This document shows, one piece after another, positions 17,009-26,235 of a DNA stretch of 64,000 bases. The notes under the pieces are model-generated. The model saw only the letters and a program-made list of their open reading frames with translations. It did not search any database and was not told the origin of the DNA. A program made the position numbers and the translations under genes. Numbering within the stretch: position 1 is the first letter of the stretch; every line of letters begins with the position of its first letter. The stretch comes from Terriglobia bacterium (GTDB lineage Bacteria > Acidobacteriota > Terriglobia > JAIQFV01), in contig JAIQFY010000031.1 in assembly GCA_020072965.1 (NCBI GenBank), positions 44,571 to 108,570 of the forward strand. Reading direction: 5' to 3'.

Positions 17009-17194
17009 GGGGCCCCCATCGAGTTCTCGTTTTCCCACGCCGGCCCGGAATAATTCACAGCACCTCCGGGATTTAAGGTCTGAACAAACTGTTCTTCTAA
17101 TCTCAAAGCTCAATTCCCTGGCCTCTTCCCGCAGGGCGGGAGCGGGTCCCGGAAGGTGAATACCTGGCTTTTAAAATTCAGGGGGAGAACGTAT

Positions 17195-18766
17195 ATGCCA
17201 AATGAAAATCATTACGACGTGATCATCATCGGGACCGGCGCGGGTGGAGGAACGCTGGCCCACAAGCTGGCCTCTTCAGGCAAGCGGATCCTGTTGCTCG
17301 AGCGCGGCGATTACGTACCCCGTGAAAAAGAAAACTGGAGTTCAATCGCGGTCAATGCCCAGGGAAAGTACCAGACCAAGGAAATCTGGCGCGACAAGGA
17401 GGGGAAAGAGCTGCATCCCCACACCAATTATTGTGTCGGGGGCAACACCAAGTTTTACGGTGCTGCGCTGTTCCGGCTTCGTAAAGAGGATTTCGGAGAG
17501 ATACGGCACCACGGCGGAGTCTCTCCGGCTTGGCCCATTCCTTACGAAGAGCTGGAACCTTATTACACGCAGGCCGAACAGCTTTATCATGTTCACGGCC
17601 AGCGGGGTGAAGACCCTACCGAACCCTCGGCGACCGCCCCATTTCCCCATCCGCCGGTCAGTCACGAGCCTCGCCTGCAACTGCTGAGTGACGATTTTGC
17701 AAGCCTTGGCCTCAGACCTTTCCACACACCACTGGGAGTCATGCTGGACGAGAAGAATCCGCGAACAAGTAAATGTATCCGCTGCAACACGTGCGACGGC
17801 TACCCTTGCCTCGTCTATGCGAAATCGGACGCGCAGGTGGTTAGTGTGGACCCTGCACTCAGTCATTCCAATGTCACTCTGATGACCAATGCCTATGTCT
17901 CCCGCCTGGAGACCAGTCCGTCGGGTCGCGAGGTTACCGGAGTTTGGATCGAACACGATGGCTCCAAGAATAAATTCTCCGCCGACGTCGTTGCCGTGTC
18001 GTGCGGGGCCATCAACTCCGCGGCGCTGTTGTTGCGCTCCGCCAACGACAAGCATCCACGCGGGCTGGCCAATTGCTCCGACGTCGTTGGACGCCACTAC
18101 ATGGGGCACGTCAACTCCGTGCTGATGGCGATTTCAAAATGTCCGAATCCCACTATCTTCCAGAAGACCTTGTCGGTGAATGATTTCTATCTTGGATCCA
18201 GGGAATGGGAATTCCCCATGGGCCACATCTCCTTCGTCGGGAAATTCGACCGGGACACCCTCAAGGCAGGCGCTCCGGCGATTGCGCCAGGATTCACCCT
18301 CGAGATTATGGCGAACCATTCGCTCGATTTTTGGCTGACGTCAGAAGATTTGCCTGAACCCGAGAACCGCGTGACCCTGGATCGTGACGGGAACATCGTT
18401 CTTTCCTACAAGGTTAACAATGAAGAGGGACACAAGCGGCTCATCGCCAAGCTTCAGAGCGTCATGAAGCAACAAACCAAGTGCACGGTCCATGGCCACG
18501 AGTGCTATCAGGGGCTGTTCTCCCGCAACCTCTATGTAGGGCAGCGCATTCCCCTGGCCGGCGTCGCTCATCAGAACGGCACGATCCGGTTTGGGCGGAA
18601 TCCACGCACCTCTGCGCTGGACGCCAATTGCAAGGCCCACGAGCTCGACAACCTCTACGTCGTGGATGCGAGTTTCTTTCCGTCGAGCGGGGCCGTCAAT
18701 CCCGGATTGACCATCATGGCAAACGCGCTGCGCGTCGGCGACCATCTGATCCGGAGATTAGGTTAA
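17195..18766 (+). CDS. GMC-family FAD-dependent oxidoreductase
   Basis: About 523 residues. The N-terminal Rossmann motif YDVIIIGTGAGGGTLAHKLA binds FAD. The C-terminal segment NLYVVDASFFPSSGAVNPGLTIMANALRVGDHL is the GMC active-site region with the usual Asn-Pro. A cysteine cluster in the middle (CIRCNTCDGYPC, near residue 195) is common in bacterial sugar- or glucoside-oxidising members and may bind metal. The frame opens at a GTG at 17156 but the ATG at 17195 has GGGGGAGAAC in front and begins right before the Rossmann strand. It probably oxidises an alcohol or sugar hydroxyl; the surrounding glucosidase and glucose dehydrogenase genes favour a sugar substrate. The VOC gene follows 12 bp later, so they are co-transcribed. 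Confidence 0.88.
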   Translation: MPNENHYDVIIIGTGAGGGTLAHKLASSGKRILLLERGDYVPREKENWSSIAVNAQGKYQTKEIWRDKEGKELHPHTNYCVGGNTKFYGAALFRLRKEDFGEIRHHGGVSPAWPIPYEELEPYYTQAEQLYHVHGQRGEDPTEPSATAPFPHPPVSHEPRLQLLSDDFASLGLRPFHTPLGVMLDEKNPRTSKCIRCNTCDGYPCLVYAKSDAQVVSVDPALSHSNVTLMTNAYVSRLETSPSGREVTGVWIEHDGSKNKFSADVVAVSCGAINSAALLLRSANDKHPRGLANCSDVVGRHYMGHVNSVLMAISKCPNPTIFQKTLSVNDFYLGSREWEFPMGHISFVGKFDRDTLKAGAPAIAPGFTLEIMANHSLDFWLTSEDLPEPENRVTLDRDGNIVLSYKVNNEEGHKRLIAKLQSVMKQQTKCTVHGHECYQGLFSRNLYVGQRIPLAGVAHQNGTIRFGRNPRTSALDANCKAHELDNLYVVDASFFPSSGAVNPGLTIMANALRVGDHLIRRLG

Positions 18767-18778
18767 AGGACAATAGCG

Positions 18779-19939
18779 ATGACACTCGGGAATCAAAGAA
18801 CCAAGCCTGACAAACTTGCGCGCGTTAAGAAATCGTGGGGTCGTTCTGCCGGCCCTGTTCTTATTCCGCTTTGGATCCTTCTGGCACTCTTCCGGCCTCT
18901 TTCATCCTGGGCCAATCCTTCTCACCTCGAGGCGGGGAACAATGGACCCAACGGAGCAGAAATTGCAGCTCCCGCGAGCCCGTCTCCCCGCCCCCTCCCT
19001 GTCTCGATCAGCAGCGTCGATGCCGTGGGAATGACCGTCGCCGACATGGACCGTTCAGTCGAGTTTTATTCCAAGGTTCTCCAATTTGAAAAGGTTTCCG
19101 ACGTTGAGGTCGCCGGAAGTGGTTATGAACATCTCGTAGGACTGTTTGGAGTGAGGATACGAGTCGTCCGGATGAAGCTGGGTGACGAATTGATTGAACT
19201 GACTGAATATCTTGCGCCTCGGGGACGTCCCATTCCCTTGGATTCGCGCAGCAATGACCGCTGGTTCCAGCATATTGCGATCATTACGAATGACTTGGAT
19301 CGCGCTTATCAATGGCTGCGGCAAAACAAAGTTGAACATGCCTCTTCCGGACCCCAACGACTCCCGGACTGGAACAAGAAGGCCGGCGGGATCCGCGCCT
19401 TCTATTTCAAGGATCCGGACCGCCACGTGCTCGAGATTCTCCAATTCCCTTCGGACAAAGGCGATCCGAAGTGGCACCGGGCCAGTGAGGTTCTATTTCT
19501 GGGGATCGATCACACGGCCATCGTCGTCACCGATACCGAACAAAGTTTGAAGTTCTATCAGGATTTCCTTGGGTTTCGAGTGGCCGGTGAGAGTGAAAAC
19601 TACGGGGATGAGCAGGAGCACTTGAACAATGTGTTCGGGGCGCATCTGCGGATCACCAGTCTCCGTGCCCCCTCAGGACCGGGAATCGAGTTTCTCGAGT
19701 ACCTGGCACCGCGAGATGGAAGAGCGGAACCCACCGACGAGCGAGCCAACGACCTGATTCATTGGCAGACCAAGTTGGTCACCCTTGATACGGAATCAGC
19801 GTTTCGCAGTCTGGTTCCCGGGAATTTCAAGCTCGTCTCTTCCGGGGTGATCACACTGCCGGACTCCAGACTGGGATTCAGTCGTGGTTTCCTGGTGAGG
19901 GATCCGGACGGGCACGTGATGGAGTTGGTTGAGAAATAG
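18779..19939 (+). CDS. Exported protein with two VOC (glyoxalase-like) domains
   Basis: A 386-residue protein. An N-terminal basic stretch with hydrophobic core (GPVLIPLWILLALFRPLSSWA) looks like a signal peptide or anchor. Two vicinal-oxygen-chelate domains follow: residues about 80-225 (AVGMTVADMDRSVEFYSKVLQFEKV ... FYFKDPDRHVLEILQFP) and about 240-385 (GIDHTAIVVTDTEQSLKFYQDFLGFRV ... GFLVRDPDGHVMELVEK). The His and Glu at the metal positions (DHTAIV and HVLE/HVME) are present. VOC pairs bind a divalent metal and act as isomerases, dioxygenases or lyases; substrate unknown. It follows the GMC oxidoreductase by 12 bp, which suggests a shared pathway outside the cytoplasm or at the membrane. 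Confidence 0.82.
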   Translation: MTLGNQRTKPDKLARVKKSWGRSAGPVLIPLWILLALFRPLSSWANPSHLEAGNNGPNGAEIAAPASPSPRPLPVSISSVDAVGMTVADMDRSVEFYSKVLQFEKVSDVEVAGSGYEHLVGLFGVRIRVVRMKLGDELIELTEYLAPRGRPIPLDSRSNDRWFQHIAIITNDLDRAYQWLRQNKVEHASSGPQRLPDWNKKAGGIRAFYFKDPDRHVLEILQFPSDKGDPKWHRASEVLFLGIDHTAIVVTDTEQSLKFYQDFLGFRVAGESENYGDEQEHLNNVFGAHLRITSLRAPSGPGIEFLEYLAPRDGRAEPTDERANDLIHWQTKLVTLDTESAFRSLVPGNFKLVSSGVITLPDSRLGFSRGFLVRDPDGHVMELVEK

Positions 19940-19966
19940 GCGGACGTTATTCGCAACTGGGAATCG

Positions 19967-20045
19967 AGGTCAGAAGTCAGAAGTCGGAGGTCAGAAGATA
20001 AAGAACGCATCTCGCAGATCCGACTTCCGACGTCTGACTTCTGAC
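19967..20045. repeat. AGTCAGAAGTC-type low-complexity inverted repeat
   Basis: Left arm 19967-19997 (GAGGTCAGAAGTCAGAAGTC...) and right arm 20018-20045 (ATCCGACTTCCGACGTCTGA...) are imperfect complements around a 20-base loop. It lies 23 bp upstream of the first GH63-like gene. Confidence 0.7.
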
Positions 20046-20068
20046 ATCCCTCAGGAGAGAGAAACAAC

Positions 20069-22711
20069 ATGAACCAAGAAGAAACCCGACTCGAGGAATC
20101 CCGCGACCATAAGGCTCATTGGAAGCGATGGGGGCCTTACCTCAGTGAGCGTCAATGGGGTACAGTCCGCGAAGACTATAGCCCCGGCGGCACGGCATGG
20201 GACTATCTGCCACATGACCAGGCGAGGTCGCGTACTTATCGGTGGGGCGAGGATGGCATCGGGGGAATCTCGGACCGTCACCAGATGATCTGTTTTGCGC
20301 TTGCCCTGTGGAACGGACGCGACCCGATCCTCAAAGAACGAATTTTCGGATTGACCGGCAGCGAGGGCAACCACGGAGAGGATGTGAAGGAGTACTATTT
20401 CTATCTCGATTCGACACCCACTCACTCCTACATGAATTTTCTTTACAAGTACCCGCAGGCCGAATTTCCATATGCTCGACTGGTCGAGGAAAACCGTCGC
20501 CGGGGGAGGGACGCCTTTGAGTTCGAGTTGATTGACACGGGCGTCTTTGATGAGAACCGCTACTTTGATGTGTTCGTCGAATACGCGAAGGCCACCCCCG
20601 AGGATATTTGTATCCGCATCACCGCGCATAACCGGGGCCCTGACTCCGCCGAACTGCACCTCCTGCCGACCCTCTGGTTTCGCAATACCTGGTCGTGGAA
20701 TGGCGCCAGTCGGAGGCCGAGGTTGACCAGGGCTGATGGTGTCCAAGGGGCCTCGGTCATCGCGGTGGACCATCATGAATACGGCAAGCGTTGGCTCGTC
20801 TGCGACGGCTCTCCGGAGCTGCTCTTCACCGAGAACGAATCCAATGCCAGGCGGTTGTGGGGCGGTGAAAATCGCACTCCCTACGTCAAAGATGGAATCC
20901 ATGAATACATCGTGCACGGCGAACAGGGAGCCGTGAACCCGGCCCAGACGGGCACCAAGGCCTCGGCCCATTTCAGCTTTCGAATCCCGCCGGGTCAAAG
21001 TTCCACACTGCATTTACGTTTTGTAGATCGCCCTCCTAATGCCAGCGTCCTGGGGAAGGAATTTGATGCGGTCTTCTCAAAAAGAAAGGCTGAAGCAAAC
21101 GAGTTTTATAAAGAGCGTGCTGGCAAATGCACATCAGAAGATGCGTGCCGGGTGCAACGCCAGGCCTTTGCGGGGATGCTCTGGTCGAAACAGTTTTATC
21201 ACTATGACCTTCGAACCTGGCTCAAAGGGGACTCCGGCAACCCGCCACCGCCTGAGGGCCATCAACAAGGTCGAAACCGGGAATGGGGCCACTTGTACAA
21301 CGCCGACGTGATTTCCATGCCCGACAAGTGGGAGTATCCCTGGTACGCCGCCTGGGACCTGGCCTTCCATTGCATCCCCCTGGCGCTGGTCGATCCTGAC
21401 TTTGCCAAGGAGCAACTCGTCCTGCTGACGCGGGAGTGGTACATGCACCCGAATGGCCAGTTGCCTGCCTACGAATGGGCCTTTAGTGATGTGAATCCCC
21501 CCGTTCATGCATGGGCCGCCTGGCGTGTGTACAAGATTGAAAAAAGAATCCGCGGCAAAGGGGACCTCCAATTTCTTGAGTGCGTATTTCATAAGCTGAT
21601 GTTGAATTTCACGTGGTGGGTAAACCGGAAAGATGCCGAGGGGATGAATGTCTTCCAGGGCGGTTTCCTGGGATTGGACAACATCGGGGTTTTTGATCGT
21701 TCCGCCCCACTGCCCACCGGCGGATATATCGAGCAGTCCGACGGGACCAGTTGGATGGGCATGTACTGTCTCAACCTCCTGGCCATCGCGCTGGAGCTGG
21801 CTCGTGAGAATCCCGCTTACGAAAATGTTGCCAGCAAGTTCTGGGAGCATTTCCTCCACATCGCTCATGCCATGAACCATCTCGGGAGCAAGAGCCTGGG
21901 ATTGTGGGATGAAGAGGATGGTTTTTATTACGATGCGTTGCACTTGCCCGGAGGAGAATCCTTTCCGATGAGGGTCCGCTCTATGGTGGGTTTGATTCCT
22001 CTGTTCGCGGTGGAGACCCTGGAGCCTGACGTGCTCGACCGTCTTCCGGGGTTCAAGCGACGTCTCGAGTGGTTCATTGACAATCGACCCGACCTGGTCG
22101 GCAATGTCGCTTGTATGAGGACCGCGGGTCAGCGCGAACGCCGCCTGCTTTCCATTGTTGATCGTGACAAGTTACGCCGGGTGCTGGCTCTGATGCTGAA
22201 CGAGCAGGAATTTTTGTCACCCTTTGGAATCCGAGCCCTTTCCCGGTATCACCAGGACCGCCCGTACATGCTCGGGGCCAACGGAAACAGTTATCGGGTT
22301 GCGTACGAGCCCGCGGAGTCGAGTACAGGACTGTTTGGCGGAAACTCCAATTGGCGCGGCCCGATCTGGTTTCCCGTAAATTTCCTTCTCATTGAATCCC
22401 TGCAAAAGTTTCACCATTACCTGGGGGACGATTTCAAAGTGGAATTCCCTACCGGGTCAGGGAGAATGCTTACCCTTTGGGAAGTCGCTGGCGAGCTTTC
22501 GAGACGGCTTACCCGAATCTTCCTCCGAGGGCGTGACGGTCGACGGCCTTTCTTTGGTGGAATTCAAAAGTTTCAGACCGATCCCCATTGGAAGGATCTC
22601 ATCCTGTTCAACGAGTATTTCCATGGCGACAACGGGGCCGGGATCGGAGCCAGCCATCAGACTGGCTGGACCGGGCTGGTTGCCAAACTGATCGAACAGA
22701 GCGGGGAATGA
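20069..22711 (+). CDS. GH63-type (MGH1-like) glucosidase, paralogue 1
   Basis: An 880-residue cytoplasmic-looking protein (no signal peptide) of the mannosyl-oligosaccharide-glucosidase/MGH1-like group with an (alpha/alpha)6 barrel in the C-terminal two thirds. Motifs include [24 protein letters not shown] (Asp of WDLAF a candidate general acid), [44 protein letters not shown], and [24 protein letters not shown] with a candidate catalytic Glu. It should hydrolyse alpha-glucosidic bonds in small glucosides or trehalose-like sugars; bacterial members have several specificities. GGAGAG precedes the ATG. A close paralogue of nearly equal length lies at 28771-31410, and both are bracketed by the same kinds of low-complexity repeats. 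Confidence 0.87.
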   Translation: MNQEETRLEESRDHKAHWKRWGPYLSERQWGTVREDYSPGGTAWDYLPHDQARSRTYRWGEDGIGGISDRHQMICFALALWNGRDPILKERIFGLTGSEGNHGEDVKEYYFYLDSTPTHSYMNFLYKYPQAEFPYARLVEENRRRGRDAFEFELIDTGVFDENRYFDVFVEYAKATPEDICIRITAHNRGPDSAELHLLPTLWFRNTWSWNGASRRPRLTRADGVQGASVIAVDHHEYGKRWLVCDGSPELLFTENESNARRLWGGENRTPYVKDGIHEYIVHGEQGAVNPAQTGTKASAHFSFRIPPGQSSTLHLRFVDRPPNASVLGKEFDAVFSKRKAEANEFYKERAGKCTSEDACRVQRQAFAGMLWSKQFYHYDLRTWLKGDSGNPPPPEGHQQGRNREWGHLYNADVISMPDKWEYPWYAAWDLAFHCIPLALVDPDFAKEQLVLLTREWYMHPNGQLPAYEWAFSDVNPPVHAWAAWRVYKIEKRIRGKGDLQFLECVFHKLMLNFTWWVNRKDAEGMNVFQGGFLGLDNIGVFDRSAPLPTGGYIEQSDGTSWMGMYCLNLLAIALELARENPAYENVASKFWEHFLHIAHAMNHLGSKSLGLWDEEDGFYYDALHLPGGESFPMRVRSMVGLIPLFAVETLEPDVLDRLPGFKRRLEWFIDNRPDLVGNVACMRTAGQRERRLLSIVDRDKLRRVLALMLNEQEFLSPFGIRALSRYHQDRPYMLGANGNSYRVAYEPAESSTGLFGGNSNWRGPIWFPVNFLLIESLQKFHHYLGDDFKVEFPTGSGRMLTLWEVAGELSRRLTRIFLRGRDGRRPFFGGIQKFQTDPHWKDLILFNEYFHGDNGAGIGASHQTGWTGLVAKLIEQSGE

Positions 22712-22717
22712 AAATAA

Positions 22718-22754
22718 GTTGCCAGCGGCCAGTTCCCAGTTGCCAGTGGTCAAT
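22718..22754. repeat. Low-complexity AGTTGCCAGTGGTCA repeat
   Basis: A short run of AGTTGCCAG/GGCCAGTTCCCAG units follows the first GH63-like gene within 10 bp of its stop. It belongs to the same style of repeat seen at 23229-23320 and 31417-31450. Confidence 0.5.
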
Positions 22755-22771
22755 AGTCCCTTGGAAGATTC

Positions 22772-23149
22772 TTAGTGATCTGATCGCTGGTCAGATCCTC
22801 GTACTGCAGAGAGCAAACCATTGAGAATGCGCCCAAGCTCTGCCGTTCTTTCCTGCAATTGGATTGATTGAGTGCTCGGCAAGAGTTTTAAATCGGCTGA
22901 GATTTGGGTAAGAGTCTCAACTTCCATGATTGAGCCTCGGGCATAGCCGAGAAACTGCTGAAACTCGCCGCGGGTCAAACGCCCCTGACCCTCTGCAATG
23001 TTGCATGGCACCGAGACAGCGGCTCGTCGCAGTTGTGTAGTCAGTCCATAAAGTTCATTCTTCGGGAATACAGAGGTGGCCTTGTAGACCTCTGTTACCA
23101 GATCCATTGCTTTACGCCAAACAATCAGGTCTTTGTAGGATCGCCGCAT
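22772..23149 (-). CDS. Four-helix-bundle protein (S23/IVS-type)
   Basis: About 125 residues from the ATG at 23149: MRRSYKDLIVWRKAMDLVTEVYKATSVFP...YGLTTQLRRAAVSVPCNIAEGQGR...EFQQFLGYARGSIMEVETLTQI. This is the 23S rRNA intervening-sequence (S23) four-helix-bundle family, recognised by YKDLIVW.KAM and AAVSVPSNIAEG (here PCNIAEG). Such genes occur in rRNA intervening sequences and also as free-standing genes scattered through genomes; no rRNA is near. The biochemical role is unknown. The upstream 36 codons are rejected because the family starts at about this Met. It is opposite in strand to all neighbours and flanked on both sides by low-complexity repeats, suggesting a mobile or inserted unit. 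Confidence 0.85.
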   Translation of the reverse strand: MRRSYKDLIVWRKAMDLVTEVYKATSVFPKNELYGLTTQLRRAAVSVPCNIAEGQGRLTRGEFQQFLGYARGSIMEVETLTQISADLKLLPSTQSIQLQERTAELGRILNGLLSAVRGSDQRSDH

Positions 23150-23228
23150 GTGTGGCCTCGTCGGGGGAAGATTTGCCAACAGCATATCAATTGTTATCTG
23201 CCTCCGACAACTGAGATCTTTGGGTTTC

Positions 23229-23320
23229 ACTGGCAACCGGCAACTGAGAACTGACAACTACACTGAGAACTGAGAACTGATAACTTTACCGGCAACTGGC
23301 AACTGAGAACTGACAACTAT
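23229..23320. repeat. Low-complexity AACTGAGAACTGACAACT repeat array
   Basis: Irregular tandem units of (GG)CAACTGAGAACTGACAACT/ACTGAGAACTGATAACT run for about 90 bases just upstream of the glucose dehydrogenase gene. Unit spacing is irregular, so it is not a CRISPR array. Confidence 0.65.
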
Positions 23321-23433
23321 TAGGAATCCGGGAATAATCTTCCTCCCCGCGGGCATTACTATGCAGCAGCCATTGAGCGAAAAGCACGGCAGCCCCGCGT
23401 GGCAAGGTCTCAACAAGAACAGGAGAATTCGCG

Positions 23434-24537
23434 ATGAAAGCCATTGCAGTCTTACCGGGAAAACCCAACACGGTCCACCTGAGAGATGTCCCAAAGCCCA
23501 TCTTGAATGGGAAGGATAGTGGACGGAGTGTCCTTGTGAAGGTACTTCGCGTGGGTGTTGACGGCACCGATAAGGAAATTAATGCGGCAGAATACGGCGA
23601 AGCGCCGTCAGGGGATGACTTTCTCATCATCGGCCACGAGAGTTTTGGCCGGGTGGAAGCCGTGGGGCCCAACGTCACGGAGTTAAAACCCGGTGATTAC
23701 GTCGTCGCCACCGTGCGACGTCCAGGCTCGAGTATTTACGATCAGATCGGCACGAACGATATGACGACCGACGATACGTATTTCGAACGCGGGATCAACT
23801 TGCGGCACGGGTTTCTTGCCGAATACTATCTCGACGATGCTGAATTTATCGTCAAGGTTCCTCAAGGTCTCAAGCACGTTGGAGTCCTGTTGGAGCCCAC
23901 CACCGTGGTCGAAAAAGGCATCGCCCAGGCTTATGAAATCCAAAGGCGGTTGCGAGTCTGGCGCCCTCGCCGTGCAGCGGTAATGGGGGCGGGGACCATT
24001 GGACTACTCGCCACGCTGGTCCTGCGGCTGCGTGGACTCGAGGTCACGACCTTTGGACTCACCCCAAGACCTTACCTCAATTCCGATTTGATTGAGGCCA
24101 TTGGCGCCCGTTATCAGTCGACCCGGGAATTGCCAATCCTTGAAGCCGCCAAAAAGTATGGTCCTTTCGATCTGATTTTCGAGGCCACTGGCGCTTCGTC
24201 GGTGGTTTTCGACAGCATGCAGGCACTGGCGAAGAACGGGGTGCTGGTGCTGTCCAGCGTGACGGGCGGCGATCGGAAGATCGAGGTGCCTGCCGATATG
24301 ATCAATCTCCAGTTTGTGCTGGGCAACAAAGTCATGGTGGGAACCGTGAACGCCAACCGTGAATACTTTGAAATGGGCGTCCGCGACATGGCCCAAGCCG
24401 AGGCCGAATATCCGGGCTGGCTGAGCCGGTTGCTCACCCACCCGGTGAAGGGTCTCGAAAACTACTCTGAATTGCTGGATAAGCTGACGAGTGCCAAAGG
24501 GGCCATAAAAGTCTTCTGCGAAGTGGCAGAGTTGTAA
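23434..24537 (+). CDS. Glucose 1-dehydrogenase (MDR superfamily)
   Basis: A 367-residue medium-chain dehydrogenase beginning [22 protein letters not shown], the typical start of archaeal/bacterial glucose 1-dehydrogenases. [25 protein letters not shown] carries the catalytic zinc His-Glu, and [20 protein letters not shown] is the Rossmann motif. Asp replaces the first zinc Cys (VGVDGTDKE), as in some sugar dehydrogenases. The structural-zinc cysteine loop is absent ([16 protein letters not shown]). It oxidises glucose to gluconolactone with NAD(P)+. Located between two GH63-like glucosidase genes, it fits a route from glucosides to gluconate. CAGGAGAATTCGCG precedes the ATG. Confidence 0.85.
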   Translation: MKAIAVLPGKPNTVHLRDVPKPILNGKDSGRSVLVKVLRVGVDGTDKEINAAEYGEAPSGDDFLIIGHESFGRVEAVGPNVTELKPGDYVVATVRRPGSSIYDQIGTNDMTTDDTYFERGINLRHGFLAEYYLDDAEFIVKVPQGLKHVGVLLEPTTVVEKGIAQAYEIQRRLRVWRPRRAAVMGAGTIGLLATLVLRLRGLEVTTFGLTPRPYLNSDLIEAIGARYQSTRELPILEAAKKYGPFDLIFEATGASSVVFDSMQALAKNGVLVLSSVTGGDRKIEVPADMINLQFVLGNKVMVGTVNANREYFEMGVRDMAQAEAEYPGWLSRLLTHPVKGLENYSELLDKLTSAKGAIKVFCEVAEL

Positions 24538-24553
24538 CCGCAGTCTTGGAATT

Positions 24554-24616
24554 AGGGACAGACACCTTGTCTCAAGAGACTTTCCAGGTATGGTGTCCAA
24601 TTGGGTGTCTGTCCCT
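24554..24616. repeat. Dispersed GGGACAGACACC palindrome, copy 2
   Basis: AGGGACAGACACC (24554-24566) and its complement (24604-24616) form a 13-bp stem around a 37-base loop. It matches the arms of the element at 2677-2739 but lacks a T tract. It sits 24 bp before the start of the NADH dehydrogenase gene, so it may shape that mRNA leader. Confidence 0.65.
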
Positions 24617-24639
24617 CTCTGTCTTCTGAGAGGAAAATC

Positions 24640-25980
24640 ATGAGCGCTGCTGAACCAACCCGCATTCTGATTCTCGGGGGCGGCTTCGCGGGGATGTATG
24701 CCGCCATGCAATTCGAAAAAACCTTGGCCCGGGACCCGGACGTTGAAGTGACGATGGTGAACCGGGAGAATTTCTTTCTATTCACACCGATGCTTCACGA
24801 AGTGGCGGCGAGCGATCTCGACCTGACGACGATCGTCAATCCGGCCCGCAAAATGCTCAAGCGGGTCAATTTCTTTGCCGGCGAAGTCGAAGGAATCGAC
24901 CTTCCCTCCAAACAGGTGCGTGTGTCCCACGGGTTCGAGGGCCACGAGCACACGCTTCGCTACGACCACCTCGTGGTTGGCCTCGGATCCATCACGAATT
25001 TTTATAATCTCCCGGGTCTCGAGCAACGAGCCCTCACCATGAAATCACTCGGTGATGCAATTACGCTGCGGAACCACCTGATCGCCCAGTTGGAGGAGGC
25101 CGACAGCGAATGTTGCCGGTTCAAGCATCCCCTTTTGACGTTCGTCGTCGCCGGCGGCGGATTCGCGGGCGTGGAGACGATTGCCGGAGTAAATGACTTC
25201 GTTCGCGAGAGCCTGCATGCTTATCCCCATTTGACGGAGAGCATGCTTCGGGTTGTTCTGGTGCATCCGGGACCGGTCATCCTCCCGGAATTGGGCGAAA
25301 AGCTGGGCGCCTACGCGCAGAAGAAACTGACCGAACGGAAAGTAGAGATCCTTGTGAATACCAGGGTCGAAGGAGTTTCGGAAGAGGCGATCGAACTCAG
25401 TAACGGGACAACCCTCGAGGCAAACACCCTGGTTTGGACCGCGGGAACCTCTCCGAATCCACTCATGGAATCGATCCCCTGTGAGAAGGAACGCGGCCGT
25501 CTGAAGGTTAACAGGTTCATGGAAGTGCCCGATTGGCCGGGGGTATGGGCTCTTGGAGATTGTGCCGCGGTTCCCGATCCCAAGACGGGAAAAACCTGCC
25601 CGCCCACGGCTCAACACGCCTTGCGTCAAGGTAAAGTGCTCGCCGGAAACATTCAGGCGGAGATCCGCGGAGGGCGCAAGAAACCTTTCGAGTTCTCGAC
25701 CGTCGGACAACTGGCTGCCATCGGGAAACGCACCGGGGTCGCCAATATCTTGGGGGTGAACTTCTCCGGCTTTTTCGCGTGGTGGCTGTGGAGAACGATT
25801 TATCTGAGCAAACTCCCGCGATTTGAGAAAAAAGTACGGGTGGCACTCGATTGGACGTTGGACATTCTCTTCTCCAAGGATCTCGTGCAGTTCTTAACGG
25901 TGCGCGCTCCCAGCGTCTCTCGCTCAGAAGAAGACCCTCCGGTTCGCGCCGTCTCCGAGGTCGTCGCCCGAAGGGGTTGA
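24640..25980 (+). CDS. Type II NADH dehydrogenase-like FAD oxidoreductase
   Basis: About 446 residues. First FAD motif ILILGGGFAGMYAAMQFEK near the N terminus, second nucleotide motif FVVAGGGFAGVETIAGV near residue 180, and the FAD-binding GVWALGDCAAVPD near residue 310. The pattern is that of NDH-2, a single-subunit, non-proton-pumping NADH:quinone oxidoreductase attached to the inner face of the membrane. The C-terminal region (NILGVNFSGFFAWWLWRTIYLSKLPRFEKKVRVALDW) is the usual membrane-association part. Start chosen at the ATG behind AGGAAAATC; a GTG-type start 13 codons earlier lies in the palindromic repeat and is rejected. It could recycle NADH produced by the upstream glucose dehydrogenase. 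Confidence 0.87.
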   Translation: MSAAEPTRILILGGGFAGMYAAMQFEKTLARDPDVEVTMVNRENFFLFTPMLHEVAASDLDLTTIVNPARKMLKRVNFFAGEVEGIDLPSKQVRVSHGFEGHEHTLRYDHLVVGLGSITNFYNLPGLEQRALTMKSLGDAITLRNHLIAQLEEADSECCRFKHPLLTFVVAGGGFAGVETIAGVNDFVRESLHAYPHLTESMLRVVLVHPGPVILPELGEKLGAYAQKKLTERKVEILVNTRVEGVSEEAIELSNGTTLEANTLVWTAGTSPNPLMESIPCEKERGRLKVNRFMEVPDWPGVWALGDCAAVPDPKTGKTCPPTAQHALRQGKVLAGNIQAEIRGGRKKPFEFSTVGQLAAIGKRTGVANILGVNFSGFFAWWLWRTIYLSKLPRFEKKVRVALDWTLDILFSKDLVQFLTVRAPSVSRSEEDPPVRAVSEVVARRG

Positions 25981-26235
25981 TTTTCCCTCGATTTCAGCCT
26001 ACCAATGGAAGCCATGTCTGGACATAATGCGAAAGAGGGACTACATTGAGTCATCAAAGCAGACCGATATGCACGTGAGCTTTTGGGTGAGCTCATACAT
26101 TCTCGTTCGATGATGAAATTGCATTGGCTGCGTCTTTCCGCGATGAGGTGCGGCAGCTCCGCTGACTATCTCCATGGTCCTCGCCATCATCATTACATAT
26201 GACCATTCAAGTCCTGGTGACCGGGAGGTCGTTTT

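Noticed and set aside
17100..17156. Second sigma-54 promoter upstream of the GMC oxidoreductase (CTGGCCTCTTCCCGCA)
   Set aside because: GG and GC are separated by nine rather than ten bases and the TTGC block is missing.
17342..18109. Long minus-strand frame opposite the GMC oxidoreductase
   Set aside because: Antisense shadow of a clear gene; no recognisable motifs.
23229..23320. CRISPR array
   Set aside because: Repeats are short, degenerate and irregularly spaced, with no spacers of constant length and no cas genes nearby.
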